The translations under genes were made by a program, and so were the position numbers. Source: Auanema rhodensis (Eukaryota > Nematoda > Chromadorea > Rhabditida > Rhabditidae). Taken from it: a stretch of DNA of 64,000 bases. The stretch covers positions 15,376,001 through 15,440,000 of the forward strand of contig OZ059897.1 in assembly GCA_964057225.1 (NCBI GenBank), in the 5' to 3' direction. Below the pieces are notes generated by a model that was given only the letters and a program-made list of their open reading frames with translations, did not search any database and was not told the origin of the DNA. The stretch's first letter is position 1, and every line of letters starts with the position of its first letter. Of the stretch, positions 45,847 to 58,117 are shown piece by piece.

Positions 45847-46090
45847 TACTATAGCAATATTTTGATATTAAAACAAACAATGAGTGTAAAATATTAAATA
45901 ATACCCACGATTATAAACTGAAATGAGTACTTTTGCGATTATTTAAACAAAATTTCAAAAAACGGATATACTCTCTTTATGTTCTGTTCCGCATTATTTC
46001 AATTAATTTGTTATATCTCATTAAATATTGTTTTATAATATAAAATATTTAATTTATTATTATTATTAATATTTATTTTTCGATTTATTG
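45847..46090. other. Spacer upstream of the lipase-like gene
   Basis: Only 244 bp separate the lipase-like start from the stop of the next minus-strand gene (lysozyme). It is AT-rich, with TTTAT words that could end the lysozyme transcript. This spacing is larger than typical nematode operon gaps but does not rule out co-transcription. Confidence 0.4.
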
Positions 46091-47272
46091 TTAATTAATA
46101 TTTCCACCAATTCGTTTAAAACTTTTAGAAAAGTTCTTTTCAGAAGCCAATACTGGAGAATTAGTGATATATACATTTCTGAAAATATTAGATCTAATTT
46201 TTAAAAAAATGTGAGGGGGGGGGGGATTTTTACAGTACATACAAGCGATTTTCAAAATTTCACATAATAAAATAGTAAATGATGAACTATTTCTAGATTT
46301 ATATAATATGCTAATTACTTACTTGTTGACAAACATTTTATTAATAGGTTCAGTCTGAGCAAACTGTTTAACACTTGGAGCATTCCAACCTCCAATTTTC
46401 ATATAATTATCGAAATTTGGTGGAGTTTCTCCGGCACTCCCTTGGCCTGTTGTATCAGTATACCTAAAAAACAGAATATTGTATAGTTTAATATTAAAAA
46501 GACAAAAATACCAAAGAAGATCATTACGCAGTCCCTGTACATAAGAATTACCGGTAATGCTTGACCAATCTGTTAAACTTGTATAAAATCCAACTGATAC
46601 ATTAAAACTCTAAATATTAAATTATAATATTATAAATATAATTATAATTACATGAGCAGCTTTATAAAGATCTTCAATGAATAATTGATTATCAGATGTC
46701 TTCTTTGACCAAATACCAGATGATTTATCCACCTAAACTTAGATATTATAATAAACAAAAAAGTATTTTGTCTCACTTTAACCCATAAACTGGTGATGGG
46801 TAAGCCATTAAGAGTCAAAGTTTGGTAAACTTCTGAGAATTGTTGTGATCCAGATTTAGGTCCAGCTGCATTAGGACTCATAAATACTTCGACATTATGT
46901 CCAACTATAAGGAATAGTGAAAGTATATATTAATTATATGAAAATATACCAACAAAAGCATTTCTAATATTAGTAATTGAATTCGTATCAAAAGTACCAT
47001 CTTTTAAAGCTGAATAGACTCTAAATATCTTTTATGCTATATCATAATGTATATTCTGAAACCTTATGAATAACAAATCAAAACCGATATCCTTGAAGCC
47101 CTGCATCTGTGACACAGTAGCCGGGGTAATGAAATCGAGACCATAGTGGAACTGAAATTAAATTCTTCAGAATATGTTAACTTAACAGCTACAACTTTAC
47201 CAAATTACTGCTTGATATTGGAATAGATGTGACAAGGCCAAGGCACAAAAAAACAAAATGAAATAGAAACAT
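46091..47272 (-). CDS. Secreted GH25 (protist-type) lysozyme, LYS family
   Basis: Lysozymes of this family cut bacterial peptidoglycan and are secreted into the nematode gut; many are induced by bacteria. The start at 47272 gives a signal peptide (MFLFHFVFLCLGLVTSIPIS). The mature barrel begins FHYGLDF with the first catalytic Asp, then TVSQMQGFKDIGFDLLFIRV, YSALKDGTFDTNSITNIRNA, the strand HNVEVFMSP with the catalytic Glu, PITSLWVKVDKSSGIWS, SVGFYTSLTDWSSIT, a substrate-cleft strand LLWYTDTTG and GETPPNFDNYMKIGGW. The last exon (46091-46185) adds a basic Ser/Lys tail absent from its divergent partner. Key acidic residues are kept, so activity is expected. Similarity to the neighbour suggests an old duplication. 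Confidence 0.93.
46215..46225 (+). repeat. Poly-G tract in the last intron of the minus-strand lysozyme
   Basis: Eleven G residues flanked by poly-A and poly-T stretches; the third long mono-G/C run in the window. Confidence 0.9.
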
Positions 47273-48082
47273 TGAATTGCGAAAATTTGATTCAAGAAGG
47301 TAAAATACTTTCAATTTTTTTATCAAATTTATAAAAGAACCTTTATATGCAAAGCTATGGGAAAATCGTTTCCGTTCAAGATAAGATAAAGAATGACGGT
47401 ATTTAGTATAAAAAATTATTATTTGTTTCTTTCCAAAATAAATATAATATAATAAATAATTGTAATAAATCAAACAGATTTAACTTTATTCATATGTTCT
47501 GATAAAATTCTCGTCGATTTACTTCTTGTGTGGAGAATCACATTACTTTATCCGGAAGGCCAGTATTCGAAAAAGTCAATAGGCTACAATCTAAAATCTA
47601 TGAACATGAACAATCATTTTATCTATTTCTTTCGCGAGTATACCTCACGTGTTTCCTGTCCATATTTGTCGAAATGAGATTTTAAATTTGATTTTAATCA
47701 GTTTTATTCAAAGAATCTGAATCTTCTTCCTTCAATTTCAAATAAACAATGTATTCTTTATTTGGTATTTTACAAAACTTTAGAAACATGAAAATGAATG
47801 TTTTAATTATTTTGATAATATTTTTAACAAATTGTTTATCTTAACTTTATTTATAAAAATATATTTTTATAAATTATAAAAATAAAAGTTATTTTATTTT
47901 AAAAAAATTATTTGATATGAATGATATAGAATTATAGTTTATTACTTATCAATCCAATAAATTGATAAGAAACTAAGTATTCTTGGTTGATTTGATTATT
48001 ATAAACTTTTTATGTTAAAAAATAACTTTATTTAAGTTATTGATTTATCAAACTATTTTTAGATAAATAAGAAATAATACTA
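47273..48082. promoter_or_regulatory. Shared divergent lysozyme promoter with clustered GATA sites
   Basis: 810 bp between the two lysozyme start codons. By eye I count TGATAA/TTATCA at 47320-47325, 47500-47505, 47813-47818, 47946-47951, 47963-47968 and 48045-48050, plus a tandem GATAAGATAA at 47380-47389. Two of the sites (47945-47951 and 47963-47970) face each other. ELT-2-type GATA factors drive nematode intestinal genes through TGATAA. A CACGTG box sits at 47646-47651. The background AT content makes some hits expected by chance. Confidence 0.5.
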
Positions 48083-49137
48083 ATGCGTTTAATTCTTATT
48101 TTATTTTTCTTATATCATAAAGCATTAACGGTAATTAATAATTTCTAATTAATAGTAAAAAGAAAAATTAAATTTATAGGCAAGTTATGAATATTCTGGA
48201 GATTTTTCACAACCAACTACCACTAACCAAATGAATTGTTTAATTGCCAATGCATATGGAACTATGCTATTTAGGTTTTCCTTTAATTTTTATTTTATCG
48301 AATTTGTTTTTTGATTTTAAAAAATCTTAAAAAATTATATTTAAAGAGGATATTCTTCCACTAGCGGTGGCATCTTCGATCACAATATATGTATTAATAT
48401 GAATAATGCTGATGAAGGTTTTTATCAAAAAAATAATTTTTCTTGAAACCTTAATTGAAATTTTAAGTTGGACTTGATTATGAAGTTTATATGGAACCAA
48501 ATCAAACATTATCTAAAACAGCTAATGAACAATTTCTTGAACTTTATAAAGGAATATCATCATGTTCTAAATATAATCGACGTTTTTGGATAAAGGTAAA
48601 TTATATTAAATATTTTATATTTTAAATATTATTAAAGGTCACATTATCTGGATCTTGGAATCAAAATATAACAACTAATATACAGTTTATTCAAGATCTT
48701 CGACAACAAATTAAAGTTTCATATTCTCATCAAAATATATTTGAATTATGGTTATTCAGAATGTCAGCAATAAAACTGCTGTTGGTATTCATACTAATGC
48801 CAAAGATTGGAAGAAAATTACAGGAGGCTGGACTAAGCCAGCTGAAGAAGGAGATTCTTTATGGTTGAAACTACAGATTTATGGTAAACATTTTATTATT
48901 TTCTCTTTCAGGTATTGGGACTATTTTGCTCCAACATTGACATTCATCGATTACAAAGCTTTTGGTGGTTGGGAAGTTCCTGAATTCAAACAATATCGTG
49001 TAAAGGATACAGAATGTGGAATTAGCATGAACAAGTAATCCTTTTTCATTTCTTTAAATTTTTTAAAATTTTATTTTTATTTATGGATGTTTATTAATAT
49101 ATTTTTTGATATTTTCAGAGATAGCCGTCTTGTCTGA
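48083..49137 (+). CDS. Secreted GH25 lysozyme, LYS family, divergent partner
   Basis: The ATG at 48083 gives a signal peptide (MRLILILFFLYHKALT), and the mature part opens ASYEYSGDFSQPTTTNQMNC, keeping the first catalytic Asp. Further landmarks: GYSSTSGGIFDHNICINMNN, GLDYEVYMEP with the catalytic Asp-x-Glu strand, QFLELYKGISSCSKYNRRFW, AVGIHTNAKDWKKITGGW, LWYWDYFAPTLTFIDY and FGGWEVPEFKQY. The reading LWYW needs a donor at TTATG|GTTGAA near 48862; using the next GT instead closes the frame. The protein ends MNKDSRLV at TGA 49135-49137, with no extended tail. Residues needed for catalysis look intact. The gene is transcribed away from the other lysozyme and probably shares its promoter. Confidence 0.92.
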
Positions 49138-50462
49138 ATTATTTGAAATAAGCAAATTTCTGTTTTTAATAATGTTTGTATAATTTTTTTTGTTAATCTA
49201 TATGCATATATATATATGTATTTATGTATTCTATATTGTCAATTTCAAATACAATCACTATATGTGGAAAGCGAGTGCGTCATTTCAATTTCCAAAGTAT
49301 TTATAATAGTATTCATGTGAACATGTATTTGAAATCATCTTTTACTTTGTTTGCTTTATGAATAATGAATAATAGTTTTTATTAGTTTTATCATATTTGA
49401 GAAAAGTTTAAATGATATTTGTATGTTCATATATATTCTCTTTTTTTTTATTTTATATATACATATGTATAATATTAAAATATTATATTTATTAAAAAGT
49501 CAATAGGTATCCCAGATCAGGTCACCTAAGCAACTGAAAAGCTTTATTGGATTTTCTCGTATATGCTATTCGTTTTCATATATTTAAGTTCAAAAAGTTA
49601 TATTCTTTCCGAAATATAACTAAAAGGGTGTTATACAGACTATTATATTATATAAATTATCTATTGATAACAATATATACCCTTTATACCTTCACTATCA
49701 TTAAATATACATTCTGTACTAAAGTATATTGAAACATATACTTTTCTAATTCTAAAAAGAAAGTTAATGTTATATTATTATTTTATTAATTTGTATATTA
49801 TATGTTATTTGTTTGAAATATCAATCAAATTAATTTTTCTTTAATTTCACGACTTTTACTTTGTTTACATATTAATTTTTCCATAATTTAATAAATTGTA
49901 TAATACATATTTAAATATATTATATAATATATTTATATTTATATATTGGTCCATTAATTTAAAATAAAATTTTAATCTTTTTTTCTCTAAAATATTCTTT
50001 GACTTTAAGGTTTCTAATTCGTTATCATGCGACAATGATAAAACATCATTTTTTCATTTTCAACCGCAAGAAAAAATAAAAAGAATTATATATTTCTATT
50101 CAAAATATATAAAATATTCTTAAATATATATAATTTTATAAGTTTAACTAACTTTTTTTCTATTTTAATATCAAATATATTATGATGATGTCATCTATGA
50201 TTTTACATTGAATTTTCCGTTTAAACTTTCATCAGTAATCTTCATTAATCCAACTATACATGTATCATTATATTCATTGTACTTTATAAATAATGTATCA
50301 ATTGATCAGATTTGATATATAATTGAATTTTAAACAACAAAATTATAAATACGATTCACTTTATTATAATATATTTAAATTATATTTATTTGTACTTTTC
50401 TAATGTATTAATAATATTTAAACTAAATAAGATATAACTATTTATATCTAATTTTAGGATTC
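49138..50462. other. AT-rich intergenic region
   Basis: 1.3 kb, extremely AT-rich, with many short TATA runs. It separates the lysozyme from the GT14 gene. No gene or clear element seen. Confidence 0.6.
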
Positions 50463-50876
50463 ATGGTCTATACTTATAGATGGGGAAACCGAACTAGAAC
50501 ATCTATACCATTGGTGTCATATTCTGTTATTATTAAATTATTTGCATTTTTTGTATTTTTATTCATATTTTACTCATTTTATATTCATGGCAATGGTTAT
50601 CTTAATTATATGACTCAAGGTATAGTCATCTTTTTTTTTCTATATTTTTAAATCTTATTTTCAGTTTCAAAATTAAATCTGAATAATGCTTATCGTGTAA
50701 AAATTGAAAAGTCGAATCCGAAGGTCTCAATTATTCTCCAAAAACCCTCGCATTCAACTTCTACTACTTTACCCACAATATCATCAACAGAAACTACGTT
50801 GAAACCAGAAGAACCTAGTTCTACGTTTGAAACTACCACAGCATCTCAATCAACAACCACAACAACAGCAACAACC

Positions 50877-50925
<49 letters not shown>

Positions 50926-52712
50926 CTCCAGCTCCAGTTATTAAACCATTCCAAAAAAGGAAAGAGACTCAACATGTAGATTGTGCAAGAGCATTAGTTG
51001 GAGACAAGGTAAATAATGAAATTCAGCCTGATTATATTCATATATTTAAGAATTATATGGCTGAAATTGCCAAAAATAGACCGATAATTGTAGCAGATCC
51101 TGAGATTCAGTCGCTGGAAAGCTGTGAAATACTGAAGAAGAGGATTTTACCACCTGTAAAACAAAAGCCACTTGGATTTGGAGTAGCTTTTGCTCGTATT
51201 GTTTATAAGGTAAAATTTTGGAAAATAAATTAGGCTTTATGTACAATAATTATTGAATTTTTAGGATTATTTATTTATTGAAGATGAACTACGTTCATTA
51301 TTCCATCCTGAAAATGTTTTCTGTTTCTCAATTGATAAAAAGGCCACACCCGAGTTTCACGTGCGTATCAAACAGTTGAGCTCATGCTTTGAAAATGTTA
51401 TCATAACACCAGGTTAATCGGATAATTTAAATATATAAATATAGATAGATATAGAGATAGATAGATGTATGAATTGTAGATAATTAATATTTTCAGATGA
51501 ATTCAATATTGATAATGCGGGACATTTTATGAATCATGCCCATCATGAATGTCTACAACTTATAACTAAGATGCCATCGTGGCAATATGTTATCTTATTA
51601 CAAGTAAAATTTAATTTTGTTATTCATTTCGATATCTTTATTATATAGAATCATGATGTTATAACAAAGAATGTTTATGATTTATCAAAAATTTATCAAG
51701 AACTAGGAGGAGCAAATGATGCTGAGTTAACTTCTTGTCCTGGTGGACGCATCAATAATTCTTTATCCTTTGACGCAAAAACTTTAAAGTTTTTCCGAGA
51801 TGGTTAGTTAATCTTAATTTTTAATTAACATTCTTTAAAAACTTTTAGAGTCCAAGGCAACCCCTAGACAATTAAATGCAACGCTTCAGTTTGCAAAAGG
51901 AGCAACTCAGGTGCGGAGTTGATAACAAACAGTTGAAGAATTATCTAATTTCAGGTATCACTGTGTCGTGCCGCAGTGGAATGGCTCATAAATACTGTCG
52001 ATATGACTATTGTAATAGAATATATAAATCAAATGGTATATGAAAAATGAATTTATTTATATTAAAAATTGTCTTATTTTAGAGTTTTGGTGTAGATGAA
52101 ATACTTATGCTTACTCTTCAAAATTCAGAAGATTTCGGAATGCCAGGGCATTTTACTAGTGAATGCTTGAAACAAGGAATATTCACAGATTTTATCAGTC
52201 GGTAAGTTAAATAAAAAGTAAAATTAATTAAAAATTAATGTATTTTATAGAATGTCTCATTGGGAATATTCGAGTGATAACAACTGTGCAACGAAAAAAA
52301 CTCGTCATTCCATCTGTTTGTTAGGACTTGAAGATTTAGAAACTTTAGCAATTTATCCGAATGTAATGGCTAACAAAGTAAGTTTCTTTAATTTGATTAA
52401 AGAAGTTTTAAAGTTTTACTGTGTTTGTTTTTCTAATAAAACAAGTTTTGTTTTAGTTCTTACCAGATTTTGATTATGCTGGTGTTGACTGCTTACATGA
52501 AATGTTGTATAATCAAACATATCTGGGTCAAGAAAGCAAATATGATTTCACATATTATCAGCAAATGGCTTCTGTAAGTTAAACATGTTTGAAATATTTT
52601 TTATTTTCTATTATTATAGGTTCGTTATCATAAAGCTTTGATGAAAGATCCTAATGCTAAACCTATCTGTGATGATCATTTCCGATGGAAGGATATCAAA
52701 TATCCTTCATAA
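50463..52712 (+). CDS. GT14 (core-2/I-branching) glycosyltransferase, nematode family
   Basis: Type II Golgi enzyme of the Branch family (beta-1,6-GlcNAc-transferase or xylosyltransferase-like). The ATG lies five bases after a TTTTAG acceptor, which suggests trans-splicing and supports this start. A short basic cytosolic end is followed by one membrane anchor (SVIIKLFAFFVFLFIFYSFY). Next is a Ser/Thr stem with an almost pure Thr run encoded by ACA/ACC repeats. The catalytic part reads RPLGFGVAFARIVYK-type start (residues KQKPLGFGVAFARIVYKDYL), LFHPENVFCFSIDKKA, FENVIITPDEFNI, HHECLQLITKMPSWQYVILL, QNHDVITKNVYDL, then MTIVIEYINQ, SFGVDEILMLTL, MPGHFTSEC and GVDCLHEMLYNQ. It ends KDIKYPS at TAA 52710-52712. 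The nematode set of these proteins is expanded; acceptor specificity cannot be read from the sequence. Confidence 0.92.
50851..50926 (+). repeat. ACA trinucleotide repeat coding for a Thr-rich stem
   Basis: Near-perfect CAA/ACA microsatellite inside the GT14 coding sequence, read as polythreonine. Length changes in steps of three would alter only stem length and O-glycan load. Confidence 0.95.
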
Positions 52713-53570
52713 TAGAAATGAAATCTATAGCAATATTCTCAGAAAAGCCATAAATGAGCAATGTGTTATAAGATGTTATACTTGTTTTTGTTTTTATTTA
52801 ATAATAATAATAATGATGGGTAATTTAAAAAAATAAAAATTTTATTATGTTTAAAGTATACAAAATACAAAAAAATGTATATATAGTTTGATTTAATATA
52901 ATACTAAAGTAAAACTTAATATCTGAGAGAGCGACAGAAATACTACCCCATTCGCAAACCATTCCCAGATTATATAACAATATTTTAGCGTCATACTGTA
53001 AACTAAATTTGTTTACAACAGATTTATGGAAGAGCAAGAGATAGAGAACTTGACCTAATATAGGCCAGTCTACTCTGTAGTTCCTTTGATCTGCTCTATA
53101 TCTCAACTGATCATCATATTTTGACATTATGCATCTGTATTAATCTTTGAGTTTCTAACTATCAAGAGCAAAAAAGTTATTGACCTGACCTTCACATTTA
53201 TTATTATTAATCGTGTACTTGTAACAGGTAAGTTCACGTTTAAAAGAGAAAATAAAACTGGTACAAATAAAACAATAAAACTAAAAAATAAATATCTTGA
53301 TAAAAAATAAATTACTCGAGGAACATACTAGAATTGAGTTTTCCCGTGGATAATACACAGACTACGGAAAAAGGCACAGTGGAAAGGTGCAATATATAAG
53401 GCGCCTGGTGTGGGGGTGGAAATAACAGAAGTATTTAACAATGAGAATGATCTTCCATAAAAGGAAGTATATAACAACCCAAAACTGATAACGTGAAACG
53501 AATAAACAATTTCAGAGACGGCGAATTTCAGGGCAAAGAGAAGGTAGGTCCGATTTCAATCCAAGGAAAT
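52713..53570. other. Convergent 3' region of the GT14 and vigilin genes
   Basis: About 860 bp with no supportable gene. It includes AATAAA words on the plus strand near 52832 and TTTATT words on the minus side. A 100-codon frame at 52825-53127 is in AT-rich sequence and has no family resemblance. Confidence 0.5.
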
Positions 53571-56500
53571 TTACCAGCGGCGGTTTCCTCCCCAAGCTCC
53601 ACCAACGGTTTGAGCTGGAGCAGCAACACCCATATCTGGGAATTGCTCCATATCCATTTGCCATGGAGCATTGCTGATCTGGACATTGGTCTGTTGTCTT
53701 TGTTGAGTTGCTTCTGGAGCACGTTGGACACGGTAAGCATCACGATCTTGGTTCTCTTCGAGCCATTTCTCTTCCTCATCACGGAGATGGTCAAGGCAAT
53801 CGTAAACATCATCTTCGATGCGTCCACAAACAACAACGAGGTTAGGATCAGCAGCATTTTCGCGTGGGAAACGAATCTCAACAGAGAACTTCTCCATCAT
53901 CTGCAAACAACATGTCAACAAAATTATACTTAACAGTAAAACATACAGTCTTCAAGTTCTTTCCGCGAGCTCCAATAAGACGTGGGTGACAACGGCTATC
54001 GATTTGGATTTCTTGAGTGAACATGGAGCGAATATCTTCGATGATAGCTTCAATAGCAGAAGCACAAGCGCGGGCATTATCTTCCTTTCCTTGGATGGTG
54101 ATCTTGTCACTGACTTCCTCATTACGTGGCATGCTGATTTGAACATCATGTTTATCACGGAGGTTGTTGATGACGGAACCCTTAGGTCCGATGATACGTT
54201 GATGGTACTCAGCAGGAACTTCAATGACAACTTGGAATGACTTGAGTCTCTGAACATAAGAAATAAATACAAATACATTTCCCAAAAATGCTTACTCTTT
54301 CTTCGGCTTCAGCTTCATATTGCTTCATCTTCTCACGGATATCCTCAAAAGCTGCCTCAACATTCTCAACCTGTCCAGTAATAACGATCTCATCAGAGAC
54401 ATTATCCTTAGGGATGGAAATGTTGACATCATGGTCTTGCATCATCTTGCGAACAGTCTCTCCTCCGCGACCAATGAGCATTTTGTGAGCATCGGTAGGG
54501 ACATTGATAACACGTTGGATAGGAACAAGAGCTAAAAGATCAGTCTTGGCCTCCTCGCAGCGGGTATCACGTCCAGCGATTGTAACAACATCAGGGTTGG
54601 CATTCTCATCGGTTTCGCCTTCCTTTCTTCTGTCTGGGAAACGGATTTGAACTCTATGCTTGGTCTGGAGGTCATGGATCTTCTGTCCACGATTGGAGAG
54701 AAGAGCACGGTGATATTGGCTTGGGATTTCGACCTTGAGAGTAACCTGGTTCTCCTACAAATTCAATACAAATTTAAACAGAACGTGAAACAATATAACA
54801 TACGATGTCATCGATTATATCTTCAATGCGAGCCTTGGCCGACTCAACACATTGCTTGGATCCCTTGATGGAAACATTGTTTCCTTCTTTGGGGAAAGAA
54901 ATTCTAACTCCACCATTCTGGTCTTGAATCTCCTTGAGGATAGCAGCTCCGCGAATAAGGAAGTGTTTGTGGTGCTTGGATTCGATTTCCATCTATACAG
55001 AAAGTCTTATATAATCAACGATGTACTTGTATTTACCTGGATCTCAACAGTCTCGTTCAACTCCTTGATAGCATCTTCAAGCTCCTTCTTAACCTTGATA
55101 ACACAATCCTTCTTTCCAAGAAGATGGATTTTCTCTTGATCGGCATCAGATTCTCTTGGGAACATAACGCGGACATCATAGTTCTCACGAAGCTTAAACA
55201 TATTTAATTAAAGAAAGAACGGAGCATATAATTTTACCTTGTTGATCTTAGATCCTCCCTTTCCAATTAAGAACTTGTGATATTCTGGTTTAGCGGTGAC
55301 AGTGTCCTCAAGAAGATCTTGTTCCTTATCCTTAACAAGGGCAGCCAAAAGCTTTTCAGCCTTGGCAGCATCTTCCTTGGGACCACGAACAGTAACCTTG
55401 GTAGATTCGGACTTCTCGGATGGGAACTTGATTTGAACGCCTCCACATTCGGATTCGATGTCGCTAACGAGGCGACGACCACATCCCAAAAGACGGGCTT
55501 GAACCTTGGTGGGAACGTCCAACTCAATGTTTACAATGTTGGCAAGCTCGTTTTGGATCTTGTTCAATTGTTCGATAGCCTTCTCAACATTCTTTTGTTT
55601 TCCGGTGACGGTGATCTTGTCTTCTCCAGAGTTACCATCAGGAAGATCAATTCTGGTTTGAGTCTCTTCTCTGATTCTGCGGATAGTAGCTCCACCCTTT
55701 CCAATAATATTCTTATGGAACTCCTTGAAAATAGGGACCATTTGTTGGTAGTTGTTTTCGTTGAGCTCCTTGACGATGTTAACAAGAATCTTGTGAACCT
55801 TTTCAACATCATTTTTGTCACCACGAATGTTAACAATATCGGATTTCTTGTTAGTATCAGGGAAAGAAAGAGTCTAAAAAAATATGCATAAGTTTAAAAC
55901 TTAATATGATTTCTTACAATATTAGGGAATTGGTCACGGATCTTACCAACTTCTGATCCCTTGGTTCCAATGATCATCTTGTGAAGACGTTGCTCAATGA
56001 TAATGTCCTTAGACTTCTCATTTTCCTTAAAAATAATAATTGTGTAAACAGTTAATCACGAGGTAATCGTACAATCTTGGAAACAATAGCTCTAATTTCT
56101 TGAACAGCCTTCTTAACTCCATCCTTCTTTCCTTCGACGGTAATTTCATCAGATCCAGTATCCTCATTAGGGATGACGATCTGAACTCCACTTTCAACCT
56201 TGATTTTAGAAACTAAAAGTATAAGAATGATTTTAAAAAAGGCGATGTCTACACTTACTCAAAGCACCTCCTTTTCCGATGACATGCCTATGAAGAGATG
56301 GGTGAACCTTGATCTTGTCAATTCCCATCTCATTCTGCAAACGGTTGACCTCTTTAGTAAGAGTATCGAAAGCGGGCTGAAAAAATACTCATGTATGATC
56401 GTAAACAAGCAAAAGATTTACGTTGAGCTCTTCAGGAGATCCCTCAAGGTAGATGCTGTTTCCATCAAACTCGATCTGAACATTAGCTCTGTTTGGTACA

Positions 56501-58117
56501 AGAGTTCCCAAAGTAGATCCCTTTGGTCCGATGAGGTGCTTGTGAAGCCAGTTGGGGCAGTCAATAGCTTTGGAAATTCTGGAGGTGGCTCTACGAACAA
56601 CGAGAGCCATAGCCTCAGAAAACTTGGTAGGGTCTCCACGAAGAATGATTTCATCCTTTTCTTCTTCTTCAGCTGGGAGTTCGACAATGACTTCAGTGTC
56701 CTTAAGGATCTGATGAATTCCACTGTGTTGAGGTCCACGGATGTAGCGATGTTGTGTGTATGGAACATTGATGGCAATGTGAGTAGTGTTTCTCTATAAC
56801 AAACGACGATATGATAATTAAAAAGTACTTATTTACCTTTTGAACAACAATATTGCGGATGAAAGCGGCAGTCTTAGTGACTCCTTCCTTCTCTCCGGTA
56901 ACAGTAATAACCTCGCTTTCAGCGTCCTTTGGAGGGATGTTAATTTTTACTTTGTGTTCAGCAACAAGACTATCGTAGTTCTGATTGAATGGTCCACGAA
57001 CGAAAGGAATAAGATGCTTAGGGCAAACAATAGATTCATGTCCAAGTTTAGCCTAGAAATCATAAGTATAGAAAGTTAGAAAAAAAGAAGCATGGGATTG
57101 AATTAAAAGATAACTCACTTCACGGTCAGAGATAGCCTTAATGGCGGCAGCAGCTTTCTCAATACCATCACGTGGTCCGACGATCTTAATAGTAGATGAC
57201 TCTGAGTCTCTAGATGGGATAGTGATGCGGCAATTGGAGTCACTCTCGAGTTGTTTAAGAGTAGATGCTTCTTTTCCTGTAACGATAAGATAACATGTAT
57301 TTACAAATCAAGCAAAGTATTATTTTTAGAGCATAATATACTTACCTATGATCTTTCCGTGGTGATCCTTGGGGATGTCAATTTCACGGTTAGCCTGTGT
57401 TTGAAGGTCTTTTACCAAGCGGGAGCGAGCTTCCTCGATCTTTCCACGGAGTCCCTTGATAACAACAGTAAGAGATCCATCTCTTGATTCACTGAGTTCG
57501 ATCTTAGTTCCTGTGGCACTGGCAATGTGTTCGCATTTTTTGTGTTCTTCGCTAGTGTTTCCGAAACTCTTAACCTTGTTGGCGCGCTCATCAGAGTTAA
57601 GAACAAAAGTCTTTAATAAGAACATCATTGAAATAACAGTGTCATCAATCAATACCTGAGAAACAGTAGCAGAAGCAACTGGACGAGGACGGTTCCAAGC
57701 TCCAGCAGCGAGAGTCTGTGGAGCACGAGCGGCTGGAAGGGATGGGAAGTCGGACTGATAGTCCATCTGGACAGTGTTTCCGTTTACAGCTGAAAACTTT
57801 ATCATAAAAATTGACGTTTCTATATATTCAGAAATAATGTTTATTCGGGAAAAAGGAGGTCTGGCCGAACCTCAGGATAGGAATAACCCACTAAATAACA
57901 CTCATAATGATGGATTTCTTAGAATCTTGAACTGAAAAAAATCAAGGCAACACTCTTTTCAAACGACCTTGATGACAAAAGACCCCGATTCGAACACGCT
58001 CGCATATACACTTCTTCTGATAGGTTTCACCTACATAAAACTCCACAAGAAATAACGACTATACATACCTTCATTAGATACAGCGGGGGCTTTCTCAAAA
58101 TCCGTTCCGTTTTCCAT
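53571..58117 (-). CDS. vgln-1: Vigilin, multi-KH-domain RNA-binding protein
   Basis: Vigilin binds mRNA and tRNA on ER-associated ribosomes and links to lipoprotein control and heterochromatin. The start (58115-58117) reads MENGTDFEKAPAVSNE and is followed by an N-terminal QMDYQSDFPSLPAARAP segment. About 13-14 KH repeats follow, many with the GxxG loop: HGKIIGKEGS, HKHLIGPKGS, HRHVIGKGGA, HKMIIGTKGS, HKNIIGKGGA, HKFLIGKGGS, HKMLIGRGGE, HQRIIGPKGS, HPRLIGARGK. Some repeats are degenerate, for example ARLLGCGRRL and HKHFLIRGAA, as is usual in vigilins. The C-terminus (AAPAQTVGGAWGGNRRW) is Gly/Trp-rich. At least ten introns split it, including a 280-bp first intron. Many antisense open frames here are composition artefacts. 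Confidence 0.96.

Noticed and set aside
53493-57659. Many antisense open frames (up to 204 codons) on the plus strand opposite vigilin
   Set aside because: They are shadows of the codon-biased vigilin reading frame; they lack splice context and recognisable domains, while the minus strand encodes clear KH repeats.
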